In this document: positions 1 through 9,306 of the stretch, one piece after another
Layout: every line of letters starts with the position of its first letter
How positions within the stretch are numbered: the stretch's first letter is position 1
Notes under the pieces: generated by a model
The model's database searches: none
The model's input: the letters and a program-made list of their open reading frames with translations, nothing else
What the model was told of the DNA's origin: nothing
NCBI GenBank assembly: GCA_002426195.1
Contig: DIOT01000025.1
Coordinates: 1-38,944 of the forward strand
Length of the DNA: 38,944 nucleotides
From: Bacteroidales bacterium UBA5507
Lineage (GTDB): Bacteria > Bacteroidota > Bacteroidia > Bacteroidales > Lentimicrobiaceae
Direction of reading: 5' to 3'
Position numbers and translations under genes: made by a program

Positions 1-740
1 TTCCCGTGAACATATAACCATTCCTCCTTACCCTGAGAATCAGCCTTGACAGCAAACATTCTGGTATATAACCAAAGAGAATCATCGGGATTGGGCCAGT
101 AGCATGTTCCGGTCACTAAGTAGCCTCCGTCACTTAATATTATCAATGAATTAGGAGAAGGATTCATAACCTCGGGATGCTGGTATTTTGAAAGAACTGC
201 TTTACGCCATAGTAATTCTCCTTCGCTATTAAATTTGTGAAGATGCACATTATTAAAAGCGTCAGTATCATTTTGAATGCTCACTGCAACAGTACTACCA
301 TCTTCTAAAAGTACCAGATCTTTAAAAAAATTAGGGACATAGGGATTATTTTTCAATATAGTGCACCATTTTTTGTTACGACATGAATCTAAAGCCACTA
401 TTCCAGGTCGTTGTGGAGGCAGCATTGCACCTCCAAATATCAATTCTCCTGATTGAGAAATTTTGTACCAAGGAGTTGATGATTCTTCTGATGTCCCATT
501 ACCAATAAATAATTCATATTCAACCTCTGCATTATCATTGTATTTGTAGAATACATTATGTTGATTATGGGGTGAATAATTTGCAACATCTATACTCAGC
601 AATAATCCTTTATCATAATCTGGTAAAACTTTCATTGCAGGCTGCGTAAATTTCCAATCAGGCAAATAGATCGTTTTTAGCCACGGTTGAGCATACGAAA
701 TATTAGCTAAAAATACCAATGTAAAAAGAATATGTCTCAT
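1..740 (-). CDS. Secreted beta-propeller-like protein, C-terminus outside window
   Basis: An open frame on the minus strand begins with ATG at 740 and runs off the window at base 1 without a stop, giving about 246 residues. The first 18 or so residues (MRHILFTLVFLANISYAQ) form a signal peptide with a typical Bacteroidota cleavage before Gln-Pro. The mature part has short repeated strands such as LLLSIDVANYS, LIFGGAMLPPQ, LIILSDGGYLVTGTCYW and MFAVKADSQGKEEWLYVHG. This resembles the delta-60/PQQ-like propeller blades of secreted Bacteroidota proteins, which often end in a T9SS sorting domain; that end is not visible here. It starts only 4 bases after the stop of the upstream protease gene, so the two are probably co-transcribed. 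Substrate and function are unknown. Confidence 0.75.
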   Translation of the reverse strand, partial: MRHILFTLVFLANISYAQPWLKTIYLPDWKFTQPAMKVLPDYDKGLLLSIDVANYSPHNQHNVFYKYNDNAEVEYELFIGNGTSEESSTPWYKISQSGELIFGGAMLPPQRPGIVALDSCRNKKWCTILKNNPYVPNFFKDLVLLEDGSTVAVSIQNDTDAFNNVHLHKFNSEGELLWRKAVLSKYQHPEVMNPSPNSLIILSDGGYLVTGTCYWPNPDDSLWLYTRMFAVKADSQGKEEWLYVHG

Positions 741-744
741 AAGT

Positions 745-3700
745 TTAATTTTTAACGATGATTCTACTTTCTTTTCTACCAGCTTCACTCCATAATTCAA
801 TTACATATGAACCTTTGGAATATTGTCTGAGATCCATTTCCGTTATGTCTTGATTTCTTTTTAATTTCTTAAGTCCTAAAACAACACCGGTCAAATCAGT
901 GATCTTTAGATAACCTTCTGAAACATCATCATCAAATTTATATTCAATTGTGATTATACCTTTTGTAGGATTTGGATATACTTTTAAACTTAATATTTCT
1001 TCAGATTTTGCCGGTCGGAATTTCCGATGATTCACTTGTTGTGATTTCAATGAATTAGGAAATATAAATGGTTCAGTGTAGCTTATTTCCTCCCTGTCAA
1101 TTAAAATATTCCTGAAATAGGCTTCAATTTGCCTATTCGTAAAATTAGGATATGATAATTGATTTGTTGGTATACTGTCAATACAATCATACTGATCTAT
1201 CAGACTCAATAACCATAAAAATTCCTCACTTTCACTTTCATCTATTCCATAATTTAAAACTTCTACCGCTGTTTGATTTGCAAGGTCAATTTTACCCTGA
1301 TCAATGTAGCTTAGTATAAGGAGTAACTTAGATTGCACAGTATTTAAGGTGTCCAACAAAAGAACTATTGTATCACTGTTCATTGCCTCTAATGAATACA
1401 AATTAACAAGTTGATTAAGAAGTCTGTCTCTATGAGCAGAGTTAGCTGAAATATTGGCCTCGAATAATTCTTTTACTGAAATCGAATCTGAACTTTCCAA
1501 TATCTCGTTGTACATGTAATCAGGCATTGGGTTAATCCTGTTATCAATTGCGGAAAGCAATACCTCAGATTTTCCGGAGTGTCCGTTGGAAACCATGACA
1601 TCGCGAATCATTGGATTAGTAAGTACATCTTCTTTAATAATAGCTCGGTGAATTACTGTATCGGAAATAAATGGTGATCCTGACAAAATAACACTTGCAA
1701 CTTCTTGTCCTTCTTCCGGGTAAGCAGTTGAAATAGTTTGAATAAGTTCGTCTGTATCCCCTATATCAAGAAGCCTTGAGAATATATGATTGAGAGTATC
1801 TGTAATCGTGGATTGATTGTTCACATTAAATGCTAACATGCTTCTGCTTATTTCTCCCCCTCCGGTTATATCAGGGCAACTCAGCCCAGGACTATATTCA
1901 AAGCGTGATTCATTCAAAAATACATTACTAGTCACCCTAGAGGGGATAATATTAAAATTTAGCGTAGGCTTATGATGCAAATAATCAATCCTCGCCGCTT
2001 CATTGTTTATACTCCAATAGTTTGGTTCATTTGGTATATTGCTAAACCGATTACCAGCAGGATCCGAGACCAGACTATCCCTGAGATTTCCCTGATATCG
2101 TCTTATTCCTTCATTACTAGTACCTGTTACCGATATGTCTTCCATACAATTGGTAAAATTATTACACCGTATTTCAAGTCCGGTCATGCCATAAATGCTT
2201 CTATTAGCACCCTGGGCAAGTATCCCGTAGTCAAGATTGCTAAAGTTATTAAGATATAACTCATTATTTGCAGAACCTGAGTTATTTACTACAATCCCCA
2301 CTTTAGTAGTTATCTGACCAAAGGTACTGGTTTTGATAAAGTCATTTGACTCTACCGTGTAATTTGTACATCCATCCAAATATATTCCAACTTCAGTTCC
2401 TCTCTCGTTTATTGACTCTGCAACACTGGAAAAGAATTGATTATGAATGAGAGTTGAATTTGATAAACCACTGAGGTATACGCCTGTGTTGTTCCATTCG
2501 AATATAGCATTTTCCACCCTTACAACCATTGCACTTGCTATTCCTGATACATGTATTCCATAATTTAGATTTTTAAAAACTGATGGAGTGATGTCATTGC
2601 ATGGAACTGAAATACCGTTACATGCACCCTCAACAACAAATCCGGCATTTACTCCCGTTATTCCTGTAATATTACGAGAATCTATACTTTTAAAGTTGCA
2701 TCCACTAAAGCGAATTCCTGAAATATTTCTCAACTTTATAAAGCTATCAGGATTTAATGAATCCGGGGCAATTTTAGTGTTAATCTCAAATAATGTTCTT
2801 TTGAATGAACTTATACTGTTTTGTGCATAAGGAAACAGTTCAACTGCTACATTGCAATTTCTGAAAACTCCGTCATTTGAAATAATGATAGCCCCTCCTT
2901 TACAGGCCTTTCCATTATGAGGTATCGGATCATCTGTTGTAATGCCAACTATGGCATTTTCAATAGTCCCCCCATTAACAAGTGTTACGACACTTTGATT
3001 AATTGGATTTTGAGGAGCGTCTGGTTTACTGTATGCTATTATTCCCGGCCACATCTGATTTGTGGACCCTGTCAATCTTCCTCCATCAATTACTAATTTT
3101 CCTCCTCGTTCAACTTTCACTCTTGCGACATTGCTAAAATAAACATCTGATTGAACACGTAACGTACTACCGGCACATATTAAAATATAATCTTTGATGT
3201 ACATTTTATCTGTCCAGACAACTTCAGAACTATCACATATCTCATAGTTATTCGGCACAGGCGTATTCTTAAGTGCGCTATATGCATTTATTCTACCGGT
3301 GCCTGTCCTACTTTCATGAGTTACCGGATGCAAATACTCATTTTTATCAGCTACAGAATCAACATTCGATTTTAAGATCTTTATTAGCTCCTCTACAGGC
3401 AATAAGGGATTTCTTGACCTTATAAGTGAAGCAAGACCGGATACAATGGGTGTGGCGAACGAAGTACCTCCAAATCCATTCCAAAATGCAAATGAAGGCC
3501 TGGGTAAAATTAGAGTATCACCTTCAACTGTTTGTCGTGACATCATTGTTTGCAATCCCATCATATCGTATCCCGGAGCAGCTACATCCACCTCGGGAAA
3601 GTAGGAGAATGTAGTATACTTATATTGATTGGTAGCGCTATCCCATACTTTTCTGGTGAGACTGTCATTATTATTAACACCTGTTACTACAATGATTCTT

Positions 3701-4701
3701 TCATCTATATCAGGAGAATAAGGATATATAGGACTGAATTCAACAAAATCGGCAGGCTGGGCACAATTATTTACATTTTTATATTCAGTTCCATTAAAAT
3801 AGCATGAGTTGCAAAATCCATTTCCTGCTGCCTGAAATATTAAAGTTCCATTATCAAAAATTTCTGAAATAACAGATCGAGTTATTGTTCTACCATTGTT
3901 GGGATTACATCCTGTGCATACTGATAATGAAATTATATCAGCCCCCATCTTGGTTGATGCATGTAATCCTGTTTCAAGAAGATCATTGGAAAATGCCTTA
4001 TATCCAATCAATTTTGTTCTGAAGCCTATACTACAATTTAAAGCACTGTCAGGTTGAATTTGGCCCTCTTCAGTTGTCTGTGCACCAGCAAATCCTGCAA
4101 CTGTTGTTCCATGTTCACAAAATCCATTTGCACCTGCTACCTCAGGAACAAATTTAATACTGTCTATTGGATCATAATCAATCAGAAACTTTGTCTTTAA
4201 ATCATGATGAGTCAGATCAAAATATGTATCAATGATTGCTATTATTACTTCCTCACTGCCTCTTTCTATGTCCCAGGCATCATCAGCCCGGATTTTCTTC
4301 AAATGCCACATTTTATCTGCAATCCAATGCCAGTCATTTGGTTCATAAAGAAGACTTATTTGTTCAGAATGTCGGTAGGTGTCTTCTATTAAATCCGGAA
4401 CTGTCGCATAAAGTGAATTTATGAATTGTTCGTCAGCAGAATTAGTAAACTTCACTTCATAAATTCTCCTGTTTTCTTCCTTTTTAGCATAGGGGAACAC
4501 CTGCCTGAATTTGTATACATCATAACGTTGAAATATACGGTTGATCGTTTCGTCAGTCGTCTGAGTTTCATTTCTGGCTAAAATATCATTCTGACTAAAC
4601 ATTATCCAGAAAACTCCATGCTGATAGGGTTGTGAAAATACCCTTGCACTATAAAAGAAAGCGCAGAGGGTAAGTGCTGCTAAAATTAATTTTGCTTTCA
4701 T
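745..4701 (-). CDS. Secreted subtilisin-like (S8) serine protease with beta-helix region and T9SS sorting domain
   Basis: The 1318-residue protein has a signal peptide (residues 1-23, cleavage near VFS|QP), a propeptide-like stretch to about 125, and an S8 peptidase domain at about 130-475. The triad is visible: Asp158 (in AIIDTYFD), His197 (EHGTTVAG) and Ser414 (GGTSFATP), with oxyanion Asn294 (AAGNG). The usual DTG around the aspartate reads DTY here. Residues about 490-930 are short N/G-rich strands typical of a right-handed parallel beta-helix. They are followed by an unassigned acidic, probably helical region. The last ~80 residues (LSLKVYPNPTKG to IIVKN) are a type A T9SS sorting domain, so the protein should cross the outer membrane and be surface-attached or released. 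Likely an extracellular peptidase; target unknown. It leads a two-gene transcription unit with the partial secreted gene at the window start. Confidence 0.92.
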   Translation of the reverse strand: MKAKLILAALTLCAFFYSARVFSQPYQHGVFWIMFSQNDILARNETQTTDETINRIFQRYDVYKFRQVFPYAKKEENRRIYEVKFTNSADEQFINSLYATVPDLIEDTYRHSEQISLLYEPNDWHWIADKMWHLKKIRADDAWDIERGSEEVIIAIIDTYFDLTHHDLKTKFLIDYDPIDSIKFVPEVAGANGFCEHGTTVAGFAGAQTTEEGQIQPDSALNCSIGFRTKLIGYKAFSNDLLETGLHASTKMGADIISLSVCTGCNPNNGRTITRSVISEIFDNGTLIFQAAGNGFCNSCYFNGTEYKNVNNCAQPADFVEFSPIYPYSPDIDERIIVVTGVNNNDSLTRKVWDSATNQYKYTTFSYFPEVDVAAPGYDMMGLQTMMSRQTVEGDTLILPRPSFAFWNGFGGTSFATPIVSGLASLIRSRNPLLPVEELIKILKSNVDSVADKNEYLHPVTHESRTGTGRINAYSALKNTPVPNNYEICDSSEVVWTDKMYIKDYILICAGSTLRVQSDVYFSNVARVKVERGGKLVIDGGRLTGSTNQMWPGIIAYSKPDAPQNPINQSVVTLVNGGTIENAIVGITTDDPIPHNGKACKGGAIIISNDGVFRNCNVAVELFPYAQNSISSFKRTLFEINTKIAPDSLNPDSFIKLRNISGIRFSGCNFKSIDSRNITGITGVNAGFVVEGACNGISVPCNDITPSVFKNLNYGIHVSGIASAMVVRVENAIFEWNNTGVYLSGLSNSTLIHNQFFSSVAESINERGTEVGIYLDGCTNYTVESNDFIKTSTFGQITTKVGIVVNNSGSANNELYLNNFSNLDYGILAQGANRSIYGMTGLEIRCNNFTNCMEDISVTGTSNEGIRRYQGNLRDSLVSDPAGNRFSNIPNEPNYWSINNEAARIDYLHHKPTLNFNIIPSRVTSNVFLNESRFEYSPGLSCPDITGGGEISRSMLAFNVNNQSTITDTLNHIFSRLLDIGDTDELIQTISTAYPEEGQEVASVILSGSPFISDTVIHRAIIKEDVLTNPMIRDVMVSNGHSGKSEVLLSAIDNRINPMPDYMYNEILESSDSISVKELFEANISANSAHRDRLLNQLVNLYSLEAMNSDTIVLLLDTLNTVQSKLLLILSYIDQGKIDLANQTAVEVLNYGIDESESEEFLWLLSLIDQYDCIDSIPTNQLSYPNFTNRQIEAYFRNILIDREEISYTEPFIFPNSLKSQQVNHRKFRPAKSEEILSLKVYPNPTKGIITIEYKFDDDVSEGYLKITDLTGVVLGLKKLKRNQDITEMDLRQYSKGSYVIELWSEAGRKESRIIVKN

Positions 4702-4733
4702 ATTGATTAGGTTAGGTTGATTACTACATCAAG

Positions 4734-4767
4734 TAAATGTATAAATTTATTTTATTGTGTGTATCAA
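4734..4767 (-). promoter_or_regulatory. Possible promoter of the S8 protease gene
   Basis: Reading on the minus strand, TACATTTA (4734-4741) matches the Bacteroidota -7 box TAnnTTTG in all but the last base. A TTGA element (4764-4767) lies 22 bases upstream, near the usual 19-21 spacing of the -33 TTTG box. The surroundings are very AT-rich, so a chance match is possible. Confidence 0.3.
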
Positions 4768-4886
4768 TTTATTTTATATTTTTTTTATCTCATCAAATCA
4801 TACTCTTAAAGCGCACCCGATTTTTTGAATAATTCCTGACTGTTACACCAATAGTCATGGAGTTAAACTTGATATTGATTTCATAT

Positions 4887-4957
4887 AGATCTACATCTGA
4901 TCTACCCTTACTTAGGTACAGATCTACATCGAATCTGCATAATATGCAGTTCTGTAC
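4887..4957. repeat. Direct repeat plus nested inverted repeat in intergenic DNA
   Basis: AGATCTACATC occurs twice, at 4887-4897 and 4920-4930, exactly 33 bases apart. The second copy overlaps a two-part inverted repeat: outer arms GTACAGA (4916-4922) and TCTGTAC (4951-4957), inner arms CTGCAT (4935-4940) and ATGCAG (4944-4949) with a 3-base loop. It could be a regulator-binding site or a structured RNA element. Nothing in the flanks marks it as a mobile element. Confidence 0.5.
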
Positions 4958-5334
4958 CAGACCGATTACGGCCGAAATCCAGATCATTATCCAATTAATA
5001 TTCAATCAATATCCTGTTTGTATAGGATAGTATAAAGTAGGGTAATAATTATTTCAGAAAATTGCTGAATCAAAACTTATGTAGCACAAGAATTCTATAT
5101 TGCAGGATGACAAGTGCTTGCGCCATTAGGTTTCAGCAATTAATTGGAAAAGCCTTAGAAATAATCCACAATGCATTTGTCAAATAGATAGTTATTTGAT
5201 ATAATTGCAAAATAAATGCAGGATGGTAGTCTTGCTACTAAACCATAAATATCAATGATTCTGATGAATTACGAAACAAGGTATGGTAATATTTTCAGTG
5301 TCTTTCCAGACTGGACTCATTTATTGTTTCATCT

Positions 5335-5888
5335 ATGAAAATGAAAAGAACAAAGGTTGCCTTAGGTACCATACTCATCTTTTTAACTAGTTTTACCTAT
5401 TCACAAAGTATCGATACTACTTTAGCTAAAGGAAACAAGCAATTTGGAGGTGTGCAACTTAATCCTTACCTGACAAAAAACAGATCCAGATGTCGGACAT
5501 TTACGCTTCGGTATGGAATTGAAATTTACAAGAATTTGTATGTAGGTCCTGAAATATCTGCCTTCTTCTATAATGATAGATCAGGAAATACTGGAAGCGA
5601 AATAAACACTGGACTTTTTGCAAGAATGACATTTCTAAATTCAAAAAAAATTAGAATTATAGTTGAGCCTGGTCTAAATTACAAGTATGGTAAATACCTT
5701 ATATACTACCTGGAGCAACCAGGATATAGTACCAGAAAGTTGGATTGGTATGGTTCTGCAGGTGTGAATTTTAACCTTTACAAGAAAAAATTTCGCTGGA
5801 TTTGATGGTTAAATATTCCCCGGATTATTATTTGTTGAGAGCAAACAAAGTTGTACCAACTTACAAACTCAACTACCATTTCAAGTAG
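5335..5888 (+). pseudogene. Small outer-membrane beta-barrel protein gene with a one-base frameshift
   Basis: The uninterrupted frame is 156 residues (5335-5805), with a signal peptide (MKMKRTKVALGTILIFLTSF, cleavage near YSQ) and alternating strands such as GLFARMTFLNS, IRIIVEPGLNY and WYGSAGVNFNLY. It stops right after a run of six A (about 5784-5789) as KKKFRWI. Reading on in the -1 frame past the A-run gives SLDLMVKYSPDYYLLRANK, then about 13 residues ending YKLNYHFK and a stop at 5886-5888. That is a normal barrel C-terminus with a final aromatic-rich strand. One extra A in the run would restore a protein of about 184 residues. So the gene is either recently broken or the base is a sequencing or assembly error. 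It lies 34 bases before the DUF4249 lipoprotein start. The specific function of this kind of small barrel is not known. Confidence 0.7.
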
Positions 5889-5922
5889 TTTATCCCGTTC
5901 ACGAAAAATTGAACTTATTTTT

Positions 5923-6819
5923 ATGCTTAGAATTATACTGTTTTTAACTACAATTATTATCCTTCTTTTTACTGCCTGTGAAACTCCGGTTGATATAGAC
6001 ATTCCCCATAATGCAATTACTACCATTGCCTTTGCAAGCCAATCGTATAATGATAGCCTTCAGGTATATATTGCTCATACTAAGCATATTTTTGACACTA
6101 ATAGATATAAAGGTTGTGATTCAACGGCTGAAGCTATAATTTTTTACAACGGTGAACAATTCCCGCTAAAGTATAACGGTAAAAGATTTGTTTCAGAAGG
6201 CTTAACATTTAATTCAGGCGACTCCGTATTATTGCAGATAACCGGAATAAATAGCAAACACACCTATGCGAAAACGGTAATTCCACAAGGTACCATTGCT
6301 CACAGCATTGAAATTACACCCTCTGCTTTGCTTATTGAGGATGTTTATTTTTCAAGAGTGCAACTTTGTTTTAACGACCCAGGAAATGAAATCAATTACT
6401 ATGAATTTAGTTTAAACGTCACTCAGATTAAGGATGATTCGGCCAGCAGCTTTGGATACCATGACTTCAGATCGTTTGATCCCATTATGGTAAATGAGGA
6501 TATAATGCAATACGAACCCATAACTATGCTTTTCAGTGATGCCATGTTTAATGGTTCAAAAGTTAGCATTCCCATGTACTATTTCCTCAACTTCTTCACT
6601 GAATCCCTGCAAAAAGTAATTGTAGTTTCGGAGCTTAGAAATGTTACCCGCGAACATTACCTATATCACAAATCTCTTTACAAATTCATGTACAATCAAG
6701 GTGGTATCTGGCAGGGTATGACTATGCCGGTTTCCGTAAATGGCAACATTGAAAATGGTGCCGGACTATTCTCACTTTATACATCTACCTTCGATACTGT
6801 TTTTTATGATTTCAGATAA
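5923..6819 (+). CDS. DUF4249-family lipoprotein
   Basis: I place the start at the ATG at 5923 rather than an in-frame ATG 72 bases upstream. From 5923 the protein begins with a lipoprotein signal (MLRIILFLTTIIILLFTAC) whose lipobox cysteine is residue 19, and the upstream ATG lies inside the preceding barrel gene. The mature part (298 residues in all) follows the DUF4249 pattern: ETPVDIDIPH, then strands with NGEQFPLKYNG and FVSEGLTFNSGDSVLLQITG. DUF4249 proteins are Bacteroidota lipoproteins commonly encoded beside a TonB-dependent receptor. That holds here, since the next gene overlaps this one by 14 bases. It probably sits at the outer membrane as a partner of that receptor (inference). 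Ligand unknown. Confidence 0.82.
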   Translation: MLRIILFLTTIIILLFTACETPVDIDIPHNAITTIAFASQSYNDSLQVYIAHTKHIFDTNRYKGCDSTAEAIIFYNGEQFPLKYNGKRFVSEGLTFNSGDSVLLQITGINSKHTYAKTVIPQGTIAHSIEITPSALLIEDVYFSRVQLCFNDPGNEINYYEFSLNVTQIKDDSASSFGYHDFRSFDPIMVNEDIMQYEPITMLFSDAMFNGSKVSIPMYYFLNFFTESLQKVIVVSELRNVTREHYLYHKSLYKFMYNQGGIWQGMTMPVSVNGNIENGAGLFSLYTSTFDTVFYDFR

Positions 6820-9202
6820 AAAGAACCGGTTTACAGTAACATACAAACCCGTTTTACTGGTATTCATAATGATTTTGCTGATACAAAATGATGTATCCGG
6901 GCAAACCATAAATGGATTTATTTCAGATTCTGAAACGGGAGAACGATTGTTGTATGCCACGGTTTACGATACAACCAAATCCAGAGGAACAAGCAGCAAC
7001 AGCTATGGTTATTTCAGCATAACCCCTGCTTTGCAACAATTCAAACCCATCGTCCTGGTAGTCACTTATGTAGGGTACATTAACGACACCCTTATTTTTA
7101 GCAATCTGAAGAAAGACACTTTAGTAAATATCAGATTAAAGGCTGGAGTTGAATTAAAGGAAGTTGAAATTAAAGCTGTGAGTAACTCAGGCAGCATTTC
7201 TTCTTCGGGAAGGATGCATCTGAATGTTCAGATAATTAAATCGTTACCTGCAATAGGAGGAGAAAACGATCTCATAAAAGTCTATCAGCTAACCCCCGGT
7301 GTACAGAAGGGGCATGAAGGCACTTCAGGTTTACATGTGCGTGGTGGGTCAGCTGATCAGAACCTGATAATGCTCGATGATGTACCGCTTTATAACATCA
7401 ACCATCTTGGAGGCTTTGTCTCGGCTTTTAATACCGATGCCATTAAAAGTTCAATACTTCTAAAAAGCGGATTTCCTGCTAAATATGGAGGTAGACTTTC
7501 ATCGGTACTCGATGTAACTATGGCCGATGGTAATCTTTCAAAAACAGAAGGAAACCTAAGTCTGGGACTTCTCTCGGCGAAATTATCACTGAATGGCCCA
7601 ATCAAGAAAAATAAAAGCTCATACCTGGTCAGCTTCAGGCGGTTTTATTTTGATCTGATTGCCAAACCACTGGTGCAACGTGTAAATCCAGCCTCAACTA
7701 TAGGTTACAATTTTTACGACCTTAATATTAAATTGAACAGAATATTTGATAATAAAAACAAGATTCATTTTAGTTTTTATTCAGGTGACGATAAAACACT
7801 TGCCGGTTTTAATGAAAAAAAAGACAACGGTTCAGATTATTACTCACAAAGCAATCAATGGGGCAATACAATGGCCGCTTTGCGTTGGAACCATCTCTTC
7901 AACAGCCGAATATTCAGCAATACAACATTGCATTTCTCACGGTACAGGGTAAAAAACGATTTTATTTCAGAAAGCACGAATGACAACATTAACTCCACAA
8001 CCCGAAATACTTTGCTCTCGGCTATAGGCGAGTATAGCCTGAAATCGGAAATGGAGTATTACATAAACCCTGAAACCAGCATATTTGCCGGTACACAATT
8101 AACTTATAGATATTTTCAGCCAAACAATTTCAACTACGAAGTGACGGGTGCTAACAACTCCCTGAAATCTGACTACATTCACAATATGTTGATACATGCT
8201 TTTGAAGGTATAATTTATGCCGGTGGTAAATACACCCGACCTGCTGGTCATTCACTGGAACTGGGAGGGAGAATTAACACGTTTACTATAAACAACCGAT
8301 TTTATATTATACCTGAACCAAGATTAAAGGCAAGCTTTCATCACAACAATAATCTGACAAGTTTCTTATCATTTGATGTGATGAGTCAGAACATGCATAT
8401 TACCGGCAACAACAGTATTGGAATGCCTGTAGAATACTTGTTGCCTGCAACAGATCAACTACCGCCCTCAATTATGAAACAAATTTCAGCCGGAATTGAA
8501 TATGTTTCTCCTTTAAGGATTATATACAGTGGAGAATTGTATTATAAGTACTTTAATCGGCTTGCAATGCTCCATGACGGAGCTTCGCTATGGGAAGAGC
8601 GTGAGAACTGGGAGTCCCTCTTTGCCAAAAACGGAACCGGGTGTGCTTATGGTGCAGAATTTATGGCTACGAAAAATCATGGCAATCTCACAGGATGGCT
8701 AAGCTATACATTGGCTCGCAGTAATAGAAAATTTCAGGATATAAACAATGGAAAATTGTTTCCTGATCAATTCGACATAAGACACACTATTAATCTCGCC
8801 CTTATGGTAAAAATAGGGGAAAACAAAGATTTCTCATGCGCATGGGTTTTCAATTCCGGATATAGGATTACCCTGCCTGTTTCAAAGTACTATGTGCCGG
8901 TTACTGCAGGTGATTATACCAACATGAATGAAATATACATTTACTCTGCTCGTAATGAATTTAAAACAAATCCTTACCACAGACTTGATATTAGTTTCAA
9001 CTTCCATAAACAAAAGAAAAGATATCACAGAACATTTTCATTGGGTGTTATAAACCTTTACGACCAGAGAAATCCCAATGCCTATTATTTTTCAACCATG
9101 AACGTTCCAGGACCGAATAATACCCACTATGAACGGGTTGTACTTATGCAGACTTCTTTTTTCCCATTTATGCCTAATGTGGGGTGGAATTGGAAGTTTT
9201 AA
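6806..9202 (+). CDS. TonB-dependent receptor with carboxypeptidase-like N-terminal domain
   Basis: The preferred start is the ATG at 6806 (MISDKKNRF), because the signal peptide (about residues 14-32, ending DVSG|QT) then sits at the N-terminus. A longer frame from 6740 would bury it. Of 798 residues, about 33-112 form a carboxypeptidase-regulatory-like fold (INGFISDSETGERLLYATV). About 135-240 form the plug (GLHVRGGSADQNLIMLDDVPLY, FPAKYGGRLSSVLDV), and the rest is a 22-strand-type barrel ending in Phe (GWNWKF). It overlaps the DUF4249 lipoprotein stop by 14 bases, suggesting translational coupling and one transport locus. The substrate cannot be read from sequence. The plug resembles that of the second receptor in this window (35065), but the barrels differ. 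Confidence 0.9.
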   Translation: MISDKKNRFTVTYKPVLLVFIMILLIQNDVSGQTINGFISDSETGERLLYATVYDTTKSRGTSSNSYGYFSITPALQQFKPIVLVVTYVGYINDTLIFSNLKKDTLVNIRLKAGVELKEVEIKAVSNSGSISSSGRMHLNVQIIKSLPAIGGENDLIKVYQLTPGVQKGHEGTSGLHVRGGSADQNLIMLDDVPLYNINHLGGFVSAFNTDAIKSSILLKSGFPAKYGGRLSSVLDVTMADGNLSKTEGNLSLGLLSAKLSLNGPIKKNKSSYLVSFRRFYFDLIAKPLVQRVNPASTIGYNFYDLNIKLNRIFDNKNKIHFSFYSGDDKTLAGFNEKKDNGSDYYSQSNQWGNTMAALRWNHLFNSRIFSNTTLHFSRYRVKNDFISESTNDNINSTTRNTLLSAIGEYSLKSEMEYYINPETSIFAGTQLTYRYFQPNNFNYEVTGANNSLKSDYIHNMLIHAFEGIIYAGGKYTRPAGHSLELGGRINTFTINNRFYIIPEPRLKASFHHNNNLTSFLSFDVMSQNMHITGNNSIGMPVEYLLPATDQLPPSIMKQISAGIEYVSPLRIIYSGELYYKYFNRLAMLHDGASLWEERENWESLFAKNGTGCAYGAEFMATKNHGNLTGWLSYTLARSNRKFQDINNGKLFPDQFDIRHTINLALMVKIGENKDFSCAWVFNSGYRITLPVSKYYVPVTAGDYTNMNEIYIYSARNEFKTNPYHRLDISFNFHKQKKRYHRTFSLGVINLYDQRNPNAYYFSTMNVPGPNNTHYERVVLMQTSFFPFMPNVGWNWKF

Positions 9203-9276
9203 AGTAAATATGCATTTATATGTTCTCCTTTAAAGAAAAAAAGCACTCCTCTACAAAAAAGTTCGTCAAAATTTAG

Positions 9277-9284
9277 TACCTTCG
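9277..9284 (+). promoter_or_regulatory. Possible -7 box of the LRR protein gene
   Basis: TACCTTCG matches TAnnTTTG at all but one base and lies 22 bases before the ATG at 9307. No good -33 TTTG is seen at the usual distance. Confidence 0.3.
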
Positions 9285-9306
9285 ATAAATTATAATATTG
9301 TTTTCA

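Larger units (their letters stand above)
4702..5334. other. Gene-free 633-base region between divergent secreted-protein genes
   Basis: This stretch separates the minus-strand protease gene from the plus-strand barrel gene and should hold both promoters. I see no convincing gene. A 70-codon minus-strand frame at 4793-5005 has no recognisable composition and is interrupted in meaning by a DNA repeat. The structured part is 4887-4957, described separately. The rest (about 5000-5334) is AT-rich with no clear hairpin, tRNA or repeat. Confidence 0.5.

Noticed and set aside
4793..5005. 70-codon minus-strand frame as a gene
   Set aside because: Its internal protein repeat comes from the DNA repeat AGATCTACATC, there is no recognisable domain, and it lies in promoter-like DNA.
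5780..5800. Programmed -1 ribosomal frameshifting at the A-run
   Set aside because: The in-frame codons AAG AAA AAA TTT do not form a good X-XXY-YYZ slippery heptamer, and six A is short for transcriptional slippage. Mutation or sequence error is simpler.
5851..5922. N-terminal extension of the DUF4249 lipoprotein
   Set aside because: The extension would hide the lipoprotein signal and is itself out-of-frame DNA of the barrel gene's C-terminus.
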